Assembly: GCA_910577825.1 (NCBI GenBank)
Contig: CAJTOK010000014.1
Location: forward strand, 1 to 64,000
DNA from: an uncultured Lachnospiraceae bacterium
GTDB lineage: Bacteria; Bacillota; Clostridia; Lachnospirales; Lachnospiraceae
DNA: 64,000 nt
Reading direction: 5' to 3'
Shown: piece by piece, positions 35,686 through 43,908 of the stretch
How the letters are laid out: every line of letters begins with the position of its first letter
How positions within the stretch are numbered: position 1 is the stretch's first letter
The notes under the pieces: generated by a model
Told to the model about the DNA's origin: nothing
Database searches by the model: none
The model's input: only the letters and a program-made list of their open reading frames with translations
Position numbers and translations under genes: made by a program

Positions 35686-35714
35686 TTTACATATCTGCCA
35701 GGTTTTCTTATACT
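35686..35714 (+). promoter_or_regulatory. Promoter of the LytTR/LiaF-like unit
   Basis: TTTACA and TATACT with a 17-bp spacer, 65 bp before the LytTR gene, whose start has GGGAGGAGG just upstream. Confidence 0.6.
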
Positions 35715-35778
35715 GTATTTGTCTGATAATAATTGTTACAATCTTTAAAACCAAAGACTGTACCTATGGGAGGAGGAT

Positions 35779-36262
35779 ATGAAAATACATATTGAATTAA
35801 ATGAAAATCTTACAGAAGATGAATTAATAATAAGATGCAGGAGTATTTCCAGTAAAATACTGGAAATCCAGAAAACAGCAAGTGATATTATAAATTCATC
35901 ACAGAAATTAATATTTTACAAAGGAAACACCGAATACTACCTTGCTGTTGATGATATTCTCTTTTTTGAAACAGAAGGCGGGCAGATTAATGCACATACA
36001 AGGCGGGCAGATTAATGCACATACAAGGTCTGGCATTTACCAGACAAAATATAAGCTTTATGAATTAGAAAACATCCTTCCTGGTTTCTTTATGAGAATA
36101 TCAAAGTCAGCAATTTTAAACACAAAACAGATTTACTCAATAAACCGTAATTTAACAGCTTCAAGTATTGTGGAATTTACTGGCACGCATAAACGTGTGT
36201 TTGTATCGCGCTATTATTATAAACCATTAATTAGCAAACTTGAAGAACAAAGGCTTCACTAA
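35779..36262 (+). pseudogene. LytTR-domain regulator interrupted by a 25-bp tandem duplication
   Basis: The first frame gives an N-terminal helical part and the start of a LytTR domain (LIFYKGNTEYYLAVDDILFFETEG); the second gives its continuation (RISKSAILNTKQIYSINRN and FVSRYYYKPLISKL). They are out of step because a 25-bp unit occurs twice in tandem at 35975-36028. Removing one unit restores a single 152-residue protein of the small LytTR regulators (no receiver domain) that usually precede a membrane protein gene. As read, translation stops at 36015 after 78 residues, before most of the DNA-binding domain. It could be a null allele, a reversible slippage switch or a sequencing error. Confidence 0.88.
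35975..36028 (+). repeat. 25-bp tandem duplication inside the LytTR gene
   Basis: Two exact 25-bp units (35975-35999 and 36000-36024) plus four further matching bases. The unit length is not a multiple of three, so the copy number sets the reading frame. Confidence 0.95.
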
Positions 36263-36292
36263 CAAAATATTTTAAAAAGAAATGAGGTAAAT

Positions 36293-37003
36293 ATGAATAA
36301 AAACCATAACAGCAAAATTTTATGGGGAATACTTTTTATTCTTGCTGCTGTATATATAATTATAAGCAGATATATAGATTTTCCCCAGATAGATATTTTT
36401 AAATTACTTATAACAGCTTTCTTTATACTTATGTTCCTTGAGGGTCTGCGCCAGATAGATTTTTTTGGAATTTTATTCCCTGTTGCCTGTATATGTATAC
36501 TTTATGATAAATTTCTGGGAATTACTGCTATTACGCCATTTCCTGTCCTTTGTGCTGCACTGTTTGGAAGCATTGGGCTTACAATGGTATTTGGCAAAAA
36601 AAACCGTCCATATATCTGGAATAATACAAAATCCAGAATTATCCCTGGCACAACAAATGAACAGTGCAATGGCGAAAATATCTGGTGCAAAAACTGTTTT
36701 GGTTCTGCAATAAAATATGTTAATTCAGACAATTTCCATGGTGCAGAACTTAATAATAATTTCGGCTCTATGGCAGTATACTTTGACAATGCAGTTATAC
36801 GGGAAAATTCTGCATATTTAAATATAGAAAATAACTTTGGTGAAATAAAAATTTTTATACCTAAAGAGTGGAAAATACAAAATAACCTCCAGCATACATT
36901 TGGTACAATTAATGAAATTGGCAGGTTTCCAGAGAACAGTAATGTAACTTTATATATCAGCGGACAAACATCTTTTGGGGAAATTTCTATATACTTTATA
37001 TAA
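36293..37003 (+). CDS. LiaF-like membrane protein
   Basis: A 236-residue protein with four hydrophobic helices in the first 100 residues and a C-terminal domain of repeated short beta strands (FHGAELNNNFGSMAVYFDNA and similar), typical of LiaF-type cell-envelope stress proteins. GAGG lies seven bases before the ATG. It directly follows the LytTR gene, a pairing seen in Firmicutes. If the regulator is broken, this gene may have lost its control or be expressed only from the shared promoter. Confidence 0.8.
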   Translation: MNKNHNSKILWGILFILAAVYIIISRYIDFPQIDIFKLLITAFFILMFLEGLRQIDFFGILFPVACICILYDKFLGITAITPFPVLCAALFGSIGLTMVFGKKNRPYIWNNTKSRIIPGTTNEQCNGENIWCKNCFGSAIKYVNSDNFHGAELNNNFGSMAVYFDNAVIRENSAYLNIENNFGEIKIFIPKEWKIQNNLQHTFGTINEIGRFPENSNVTLYISGQTSFGEISIYFI

Positions 37004-37117
37004 GTTTTATACAGGAAATTGTACCATTAATAACAGTTATAACCACAGCCTATGGCATACAGGCCTGTTTTCTAAACAGAATCCAGGTTTTGTATACTAT
37101 AGGCTTTATCTTTTTAT

Positions 37118-37152
37118 TTTCATATATTTATACAATATATAAATATATGAAA
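37118..37152. promoter_or_regulatory. Perfect 15-bp AT-rich palindrome upstream of the XRE gene
   Basis: TTTCATATATTTATA and its exact complement flank a 5-nt loop. It lies 57 bp before the start of the XRE regulator and about 20 bp after a possible -10 (TATACT at 37093-37098). The stem has a single G-C pair, so it is a poor terminator and a better candidate for an operator bound by a dimer, perhaps the XRE protein itself. Confidence 0.5.
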
Positions 37153-37208
37153 GCAATATTGCTTCAAAATGGTTACACTAATAAAAATAAATTATGTGAG
37201 GAATTTAC

Positions 37209-37934
37209 ATGCGGTGTATTGATGATTTTGAAGTTGGTAACAGGTTAAAAAAGCTGCGTGAAGATAAAGGCAATAATAAAACTGATTTAGCCATTGAACT
37301 TAATATTTCTACTGCCCAGTATGGACGTCTTGAAGGCGGGAAGGCACGTATAACAACAGAAGTATTAAATAAGGCCTGCGCTTATTACAATACTTCTGTT
37401 AATTATGTCCTGTTTGGTGAAAGCCCTTTATACACAAGTGTTTTCTTTGAAAAAATTAATAAGCTGCCGCAGCCTGATATAAGAAGGTTTCTAAAAATAT
37501 TAAGCTGCCTGTTTCCATTAGATTCAAATAACAGTAAAAAATACAGTGAAGAACCATTTTATAAAATATTTATGGACGGGCTTCTGGAAATGATACCAGT
37601 CCATGCCCCTTCTGCTGTAATGTATGTACTGGAATATGAAAAAAACCGCAAAAAAGTTAGTGAAAACCAGATGATAAGGGAACTAGGCCTTACAAGGTTT
37701 AAATGGGACTCTCTTATAAAAGACTGTAATGTACATGATATTACAATACCATTAACTATAAACAACAAGTATGGTTATGACATGGACTTTCTTATTAATA
37801 ATAAGATTAACTGCAATATGTTTTTTGATAACTTATTTGAAAAAGAAAATCCCGTAAAACAGAAAGAAATAATGGAGATATTTGACCTTGTAGTAAAAAC
37901 CAGCGCACAGAATATTAATAAAGGACAGGAATAA
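37209..37934 (+). CDS. XRE-family transcriptional regulator
   Basis: A 241-residue protein with an N-terminal helix-turn-helix (about 8-65: LKKLREDKGNNKTDLAIELN and ISTAQYGRLEGG). A helical C-terminal domain of about 170 residues, of no family I recognise, follows. GAGGA lies six bases before the ATG. It follows the LiaF-like gene by 205 bp, a gap that holds its own palindrome, and converges on the polysaccharide operon. A link to either neighbour is unproven. Confidence 0.85.
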   Translation: MRCIDDFEVGNRLKKLREDKGNNKTDLAIELNISTAQYGRLEGGKARITTEVLNKACAYYNTSVNYVLFGESPLYTSVFFEKINKLPQPDIRRFLKILSCLFPLDSNNSKKYSEEPFYKIFMDGLLEMIPVHAPSAVMYVLEYEKNRKKVSENQMIRELGLTRFKWDSLIKDCNVHDITIPLTINNKYGYDMDFLINNKINCNMFFDNLFEKENPVKQKEIMEIFDLVVKTSAQNINKGQE

Positions 37935-37949
37935 AAATTTATAAAAACA

Positions 37950-37984
37950 ATAAGCCGCCAGTTAAAATAAAATGCGGCTTATTG
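37950..37984. terminator. Terminator at the end of the polysaccharide operon
   Basis: A perfect 10-bp stem, AATAAGCCGC with GCGGCTTATT, and a 15-nt loop. On the minus strand it is followed by a T-rich run (GTTTTTAT), as expected for the operon ending at 37989; it can also stop the convergent XRE transcript. Confidence 0.82.
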
Positions 37985-37988
37985 TGTA

Positions 37989-38993
37989 TCAGTGTTTAAC
38001 TATTTTATATACTACTGCTGCTGGTTTTAACAGATTATAATTAGTGGCACGCAGAAGTGTAATGCTCTTTTTTTCTGTGCTTTTATATATCCTTGGATAT
38101 TTCTTTTTTAATTTACAATCCCATTCTTTAAGTTCTTTTTTTATCCCCTCATTAAGTCCCATACTGATATAAATCTGGAACTGGTTCTCTATAACCTGTG
38201 CAATGCACTTTTCAATATATATTTTTGTATATTGCGGTATTTTCTTCTTACATGCCATTCCATAAAATGATACAAGGCTTCTATAAACCCTCATATGCTG
38301 TGCCCTGTTCTTCTGCATGCTTTTAATATCTACACTTTGCCCGTTTCTGCCTAAACGGTACATATAAAGGCTGTAAGGCGCATAATATACACTCTCTATC
38401 TTTAATGCAGGATATGTAATATATTCTACATCAACATAAAAGCAATGTTCATCTATTTTGCGTGGCATATTCTTTAAATAGACTGTTTTAATAGTAAGAG
38501 AGTGCATTTTAATAACCTTTTTAATCTCTCCTTTTGACATATAACACACTCTTCCATATTGTGTTTTATCATCTGTACAAGTCTTTTTTGAAAGAATTTC
38601 CCCTGTTTTATCCTTTATACAAAGATAATCTGAAGCAATTACATCAACGTCCTGTTTCTCCAGAAGCTCTATAAATTTCTGGAGTTCCTTTGTAGAAAAC
38701 CAGTCATCACCATCTACTATTTTAAAATATTTGCCTGTAGCATAAAATATGCCTGTATTAATTGCAGAACCATGCCCGCCATTCTCCTTTGAATGAAGGT
38801 AAAATATCCCTGGATATTTCTTACAGTACCTTAATGCAATATCTGGTGTACTATCTGTAGAACCATCATTAATAATTAATACCTCTGTTTTTTCTAATAA
38901 ATCTGGCTTTACAAACGCTATTGAAGAAAGACATCTTTTAATATACCCTTCAACATTATACGCTGGTATAACAATACTTAATATTTTATCCAT
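37989..38993 (-). CDS. Family 2 glycosyltransferase
   Basis: Last gene of the surface-polysaccharide operon, 334 residues. GT-A fold: SIVIPAYNVEGYI at the N-terminus, VLIINDGSTDST, then the DxD motif in KIVDGDDWF. No membrane segment is evident. The ATG at 38993 has GGAG nine bases upstream and is preferred to the GTG at 39005, which overlaps that site. It probably adds one sugar to the lipid-linked repeat unit on the inner face of the membrane; donor and acceptor are unknown. Confidence 0.9.
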   Translation of the reverse strand: MDKILSIVIPAYNVEGYIKRCLSSIAFVKPDLLEKTEVLIINDGSTDSTPDIALRYCKKYPGIFYLHSKENGGHGSAINTGIFYATGKYFKIVDGDDWFSTKELQKFIELLEKQDVDVIASDYLCIKDKTGEILSKKTCTDDKTQYGRVCYMSKGEIKKVIKMHSLTIKTVYLKNMPRKIDEHCFYVDVEYITYPALKIESVYYAPYSLYMYRLGRNGQSVDIKSMQKNRAQHMRVYRSLVSFYGMACKKKIPQYTKIYIEKCIAQVIENQFQIYISMGLNEGIKKELKEWDCKLKKKYPRIYKSTEKKSITLLRATNYNLLKPAAVVYKIVKH

Positions 38994-39029
38994 ATGTTTT
39001 TTCACTCCTGATATCTTCTATATTTTATT

Positions 39030-39770
39030 CTATAATCTTTTCCTGACTGCCCTTAGAAAGTAATTTATAAAATAATAAACACTTTTACAAAATGGTATCT
39101 TTTCATAATTATAATATATATTCCATGTCCATAAAGCTGCTTTAAACTTATTGGCACTCACTGAATTACTGTTTACACGGTAGTAAGCCAGGACTTCATT
39201 AATACCATATGCTTTAACTCCTGTTTTTAGAATTGAAAGCCATACAGCATAATCTTCATGTTTAATCTCGGGAAATTCTATTTTATCAAATAACTTCTTT
39301 TCAACAACAACTGTAAGGCATGGAATAAAATTCCCTTTTAATAATATTTTGTAATCAGCATAATCCTTTACATTGCGTATCTTTCCCGTTTTATTGCTTT
39401 TTTCATCAATAGTGGCACATGCAGAATAACAGAATCCTGCATTATTTTGCATCATAAAATCTATCTGTTTTTGCAGCTTGTCCTTCTCCCATAAATCATC
39501 ACTGTCCAGAAAGGCAAGATAATGCCCTTTTGCCAGATTAATTGCATAATTCCTGGCACTTGCAATACTTGATTTCTTATCCCTTTTATAATATTGTATC
39601 CTGGCATCTTTTTTTTGGTAGCTTTTAACAATACTTTCTGATGCGTCAGATGAACAGTCATCTACTATAACCATCTCCCATTTAGTATATGTCTGTGCCA
39701 GTACAGATTCAATAGTTTCTGCAATAGTAGCTTCTGAATTATACATAGGAGTAATAATTGATACCAGCAT
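39030..39770 (-). CDS. Family 2 glycosyltransferase
   Basis: A 246-residue GT-A enzyme: VSIITPMYNSEATIAETI, MVIVDDCSSDAS, and the metal-binding AFLDSDDLW. The acidic HEDYAVWLSIL later in the chain is likely to hold the catalytic base. It resembles enzymes of the SpsA/EpsJ kind. It is shorter than the following enzyme and not closely similar to it beyond the fold, so the two likely add different sugars. Operon position: after the polymerase-like gene, 23 bp gap. Confidence 0.9.
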   Translation of the reverse strand: MLVSIITPMYNSEATIAETIESVLAQTYTKWEMVIVDDCSSDASESIVKSYQKKDARIQYYKRDKKSSIASARNYAINLAKGHYLAFLDSDDLWEKDKLQKQIDFMMQNNAGFCYSACATIDEKSNKTGKIRNVKDYADYKILLKGNFIPCLTVVVEKKLFDKIEFPEIKHEDYAVWLSILKTGVKAYGINEVLAYYRVNSNSVSANKFKAALWTWNIYYNYEKIPFCKSVYYFINYFLRAVRKRL

Positions 39771-39793
39771 ATAAAAATCCTTTCAATATAATA

Positions 39794-41029
39794 TTAATAC
39801 AGTTTTAACTCCATACCCTTTCCCCATGCCATACTGCCTGCACTTGCAAAAAGTGCATAACTTAAAGGGTTATAGGCTTCATCCAGTAAATGGTGGTCAA
39901 TGGAACAGCTAATTGCCAGTAATATAATTGACATCATAAGCACTGTGTCTTCCCTGTTTTTATAACATATAAGCCCATAAATAACAATAACCATTCCAAT
40001 AAATAAAATACCATATCTCAATAATATAAAAAGATAGGAACTGTCAATAAAAAAGTAGTCTTTTGGGCTTTTTACAGAACCACCCATTCCAACCATTGGA
40101 ATATTTTGTCCAAAAAGTGTTATTCCGTATTTTTTAATTCCAATTTTAGCTAAATCCAGCCTTCCTGTTATTGTTTCATTAATAGTTTGTATAAATTCAT
40201 TATCCTCTTCATAATAAAGTGACAGAAAATACATAACCAGTCCAAAAAGCACCATACTTATTAAGGCAAAAACATGCCATATTTTTTTCCATCTTATATG
40301 CGCCCTTGTTCTTTTAAATAAAAATAATTTCTGTTTTTCTCTTTTACTCTGCCATTGCAGTACACGGTACCCTCCAAAAAACAGCCCGAGCAGGGTAATA
40401 CATATAGTATCCAGCTTTGCATAACAGAAATAATAAATAAGGCCGGCAACTGCAAATGTCCCAATATAATGATACCAGCGCAGCTTTTCCTGGTATAAAT
40501 AAAATGCTGTAAGAAGCATAAAAAATATATGTGCAGCAAAGTCTGTTGTGTATACACAGCCAAAGGAATACCTGTACCTTCCATTACCTAAATCAGCAGA
40601 TGTATATGCCAGATTTTCAATTATCCCAAGAAGTGATGCTATAAATGCCAGTCCCATAATGGATATATTCATTAATAAATATATCTGTAATATCTTTCTG
40701 AATGGTACATCTTTTGCAGATACTAGCATTAATACCCACAAAAACGGCCAGAAATAACCACTTGATACAAGCACTATAATACTACATGCAAACATGCCCG
40801 CAACGGCTATAAACATTTTAAATGTATAGACATCAAATAAAAAAATTTTTGCTGCCAGTATTACTACTGAAAACACAAGACACATATTAAATGCCATTCC
40901 ACTATGAGGGAACATTGTTGTCCCCATAATGCTCCAGAACATATAAATTATAAAGCCAGCAAAAAATAAATTTTCTCCATTCTGGGGATTTTTTGTCCAG
41001 CTGTTATATTTTTCTATTAGAAAATCCAT
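39794..41029 (-). CDS. Wzy-like polysaccharide polymerase (polytopic membrane protein)
   Basis: A 411-residue membrane protein with about ten hydrophobic segments and a longer loop between about 270 and 340 (NETITGRLDLAKIGIKKYGITLFGQ). The phrase GRLDLAKIGIKKYG...LFGQ followed by SSYLFILLRYG is of the kind found in O-antigen ligase/polymerase-type proteins. Position between flippase and glycosyltransferases supports a polymerase that joins repeat units outside the membrane. Wzy proteins are poorly conserved, so the call rests on topology, the loop and context. Confidence 0.75.
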   Translation of the reverse strand: MDFLIEKYNSWTKNPQNGENLFFAGFIIYMFWSIMGTTMFPHSGMAFNMCLVFSVVILAAKIFLFDVYTFKMFIAVAGMFACSIIVLVSSGYFWPFLWVLMLVSAKDVPFRKILQIYLLMNISIMGLAFIASLLGIIENLAYTSADLGNGRYRYSFGCVYTTDFAAHIFFMLLTAFYLYQEKLRWYHYIGTFAVAGLIYYFCYAKLDTICITLLGLFFGGYRVLQWQSKREKQKLFLFKRTRAHIRWKKIWHVFALISMVLFGLVMYFLSLYYEEDNEFIQTINETITGRLDLAKIGIKKYGITLFGQNIPMVGMGGSVKSPKDYFFIDSSYLFILLRYGILFIGMVIVIYGLICYKNREDTVLMMSIILLAISCSIDHHLLDEAYNPLSYALFASAGSMAWGKGMELKLY

Positions 41030-41066
41030 TCTGATTATCCTCCCATGTGTCCTTGTATATAAAAAG

Positions 41067-43865
41067 TTATTCTACCACAATACAGCCCCATAATGGTATT
41101 CCAAATTTCTGGCAGGTTCTTATTTCTTTTGCAAGCTGTGGATAAGTATTTTCGCCTGCTTTTATTATTACCACTGCGTATTTGTTTTCAACCATATCTT
41201 CTAATGCTTCGTTTGTTTCACCTGCCATAACTCCTGCTGATACTAAAATCCCGCTTTCTTCAAAAGCCTCTTTTATATCTTCTGCTACACCTTTTACGCT
41301 GTCATCTCCTGAAAGAAGGTTTAAGAAAAATCTGTCTGTGCCATATTTACGGGCCAGTAACTTTAATTCTGTAATTCCAGTCCCTGCATCAGGTTTTTCC
41401 CCGTTCTTTCCTTTACTGCATGGAAATACAGGTACTTCTGCATTCATTAATTCCTTAGCTGAACGTATTCTGTTGCTAAGAAGGTACTGGAATGAAATAA
41501 TTACAAATGGCAGTACAATTCCAAGGATAATTCCAAAAACTGCATATTTTACAATAAGTATATTGCCTGGTGCTGCCGCTTCCATAACTTCTGGTTTATT
41601 TTCTTCAATATAATCTGCCTTGGCATTTTTATTAGATGCTATCCTGCTGTTATAATCTGCAAGGGAAACATTATAGTTTTTCAGGGTATCCATTTTGGAG
41701 TTTTGTACATTGGTTACATCATTATCAGCTCTGACATAATATTTGCTTTCTAGTTTATTAAACTTAAATTCCCCTTGTACTTTTACTATTTCTGGAATAT
41801 AACTTTCAAGCCCGTCCTGTATTGTTTTTAATATTTTCTTTCCCTGTTCTTTATCATAATGGTTTATAGTTATATTTATAATATTTCCATTAGTAGGCCA
41901 TGATAATACTTCCCTTATATAACTTGCTTCTGTTTCACCATATTCCTTTTCCAGTATTTCCTGTATATTTCCATAAGCAAGATAATTTGTCATAGAGGTA
42001 AGTACATATCCTATATTTACTGTATCGGTTACTGCATACTGTGCTGTTGATACTTGTATATTTAAAGGTTCAAGTTTCATATATATTGATTCATCTATAT
42101 ATTTCTGGAGCTTACTGATTTCTTCTTCTATCATTTCTATATTTGTCTGGCTTTCTTCTATCTGTGTATCATAAGCTTCTAACTGTTCATTATATAAATC
42201 CACTTCTTCCTGTTGTTCTTTGGTCAGGTTTTTAAGCTGGTTTGCCTGCTGGTATCCCAGTACACTTAATGCTGCTGTGCATAGAATTATAAATGGTATA
42301 ATTACTTTCCAATGGTTAATAAAACTATCTGCTATATTTTTAAAATAATAATTCTTGCGTTTCATATCATTCCTCATTTCTGGTTTATTTGCTATATGTG
42401 GACGTTTTTTACCTTGTATTTTACTTAAAAATTTCTTAGCCTTGTCTGTTATTTCAACAACAAATGGTTCTTTTCCCAAAAGAAGTATTCCCATATAGCT
42501 TCCAAAGAAAAGAACAAATGAAATGCCAAGTGAAAATACTACTGGAATATTTAAAAGTGTCACCCATAATGATGCAATAATACCTGTAATACATGCAGGT
42601 ATTAATAATTTCCAGTTAAGGCCTGCAAACAGGTTTCCTGATAATTTTCTTATATAATTATATTGCACTATTAGAACTACTGCTTCTGCAACAAGTGTTC
42701 CTATTGCTGCACCAGAAACTCCATATGCAGGTATTAAAAATATATTAAATATTAAATCAGTTAAAGCCCCTGCCAGAACCGAATATAATGTATTATTCCC
42801 TTTTCCCATTGATACAAGCATTTGTATTCCGATTATATTAGTAAGGCCTATTAATAAAACAGCTGGCATAATTATCTGCATTGGAAGGACTGATTTCCCA
42901 TAAGCTGGTCCTGATACAAGATATATGCTTTCCCTGGCAAAAAAGGTAAAATAAACTGATATTGGCAATGCCGTAACTACCATTGCATGTATGGCCTTCT
43001 TACAAGTTTTAAAAAACTCCTCTTTCTTTCCTCTTTCAAGATAATATGACATACGTGGAAGCATTACTATACCGCCAGCTGTAACTATATTAGCAAGAAG
43101 CCCTTTAATTTTAACTGCTGATTCATAGTATCCTGTTTCTTCTGGGTTTCTTATTATTCCAAGCATAAAAGTATCCAGGTTAGTGTATACCAGTGTAGCA
43201 CATGAAACAGCAAAAAGTATAAATACCTGCTTTATATGGCGCTTTATATGGTAATTTCCCAATGGCTTTATATAAATAATTTTTCCTGCATGTATAAAGT
43301 TCAATATGCTTGACGCATTCGCTGCAAACACTGTAAGCATCCCATAAAAAATATAATCCTGCTGGCCTTTCACTAAAACAAACAGTAAGGGAATGGCAGC
43401 TATCTTAAAAACCAAAGCCCTTACTGTAATATAAGCATACTGTTCTACTGCCTGGTATAACCACTCTGCTCCAATAGCATTCAGCAAAATCATTGTACTC
43501 ATTATTAAAAATAATGTTTTATCTTCCCGTAATCTTGTAACCGTAAGTAAAGAAACTGCAAAAACAACATATGAAACAAATACCATAAAAATATTTATAA
43601 AAAATAATTCATGGGCTGTCCTGCTAAGTTCTTCCTTATTGTCACGCACTTTTGCACATGCCTGGATTCCATAAGTTGGTATTCCCATTTGTGCAAGCAT
43701 TGTAAAATAGGTAATAACCGAAGTTGCAAAAGAAACCTTTCCAAGCCCTGCAGGAAGCAGGACCCTTGACGCATATGGCAGGGCCACTACTGGAAAAATA
43801 TAAGAGGACATCTTTAATAATCCATTTAGCAGCATATTATATGCAAGTGATTTTTCTTTTGCCAT
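41067..43865 (-). CDS. Wzx flippase fused in frame to a Wzz-like co-polymerase
   Basis: A 932-residue product. Residues 1 to about 480 form a complete Wzx/MVF-type flippase with about 14 helices (opening KEKSLAYNMLLNGLLKMSSYIFP). After a basic linker (480-515) comes a second module: a transmembrane helix at 520-538, coiled coil at 545-592, an extracellular-type domain, another helix at 769-797 and a C-terminal cytoplasmic domain of about 130 residues. This is the plan of a Wzz/polysaccharide co-polymerase, and its tail resembles a BY-kinase domain without a Walker A motif. An ATG at residue 501 has its own ribosome binding site, so the second half may also be made alone. Together they would export lipid-linked units and control chain length. 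Confidence 0.82.
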   Translation of the reverse strand: MAKEKSLAYNMLLNGLLKMSSYIFPVVALPYASRVLLPAGLGKVSFATSVITYFTMLAQMGIPTYGIQACAKVRDNKEELSRTAHELFFINIFMVFVSYVVFAVSLLTVTRLREDKTLFLIMSTMILLNAIGAEWLYQAVEQYAYITVRALVFKIAAIPLLFVLVKGQQDYIFYGMLTVFAANASSILNFIHAGKIIYIKPLGNYHIKRHIKQVFILFAVSCATLVYTNLDTFMLGIIRNPEETGYYESAVKIKGLLANIVTAGGIVMLPRMSYYLERGKKEEFFKTCKKAIHAMVVTALPISVYFTFFARESIYLVSGPAYGKSVLPMQIIMPAVLLIGLTNIIGIQMLVSMGKGNNTLYSVLAGALTDLIFNIFLIPAYGVSGAAIGTLVAEAVVLIVQYNYIRKLSGNLFAGLNWKLLIPACITGIIASLWVTLLNIPVVFSLGISFVLFFGSYMGILLLGKEPFVVEITDKAKKFLSKIQGKKRPHIANKPEMRNDMKRKNYYFKNIADSFINHWKVIIPFIILCTAALSVLGYQQANQLKNLTKEQQEEVDLYNEQLEAYDTQIEESQTNIEMIEEEISKLQKYIDESIYMKLEPLNIQVSTAQYAVTDTVNIGYVLTSMTNYLAYGNIQEILEKEYGETEASYIREVLSWPTNGNIINITINHYDKEQGKKILKTIQDGLESYIPEIVKVQGEFKFNKLESKYYVRADNDVTNVQNSKMDTLKNYNVSLADYNSRIASNKNAKADYIEENKPEVMEAAAPGNILIVKYAVFGIILGIVLPFVIISFQYLLSNRIRSAKELMNAEVPVFPCSKGKNGEKPDAGTGITELKLLARKYGTDRFFLNLLSGDDSVKGVAEDIKEAFEESGILVSAGVMAGETNEALEDMVENKYAVVIIKAGENTYPQLAKEIRTCQKFGIPLWGCIVVE
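42363..42375 (-). promoter_or_regulatory. Internal ribosome binding site and start inside the fusion gene
   Basis: On the minus strand GAGGA (42375-42371) is followed five bases later by ATG (42365-42363), in frame at codon 501. A product starting here would be a 432-residue Wzz-like protein covering 41067-42365. The upstream ATG at codon 497 overlaps this site. Confidence 0.55.
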
Positions 43866-43908
43866 ATCACCATATTACACCTTTCTTATAAGTCTTTTAT
43901 CTGGTAAA

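Noticed and set aside
35942..36262. Programmed frameshift as the explanation for the split LytTR gene
   Set aside because: The break coincides with an exact 25-bp tandem duplication and has no slippery site, so duplication is the simpler cause.
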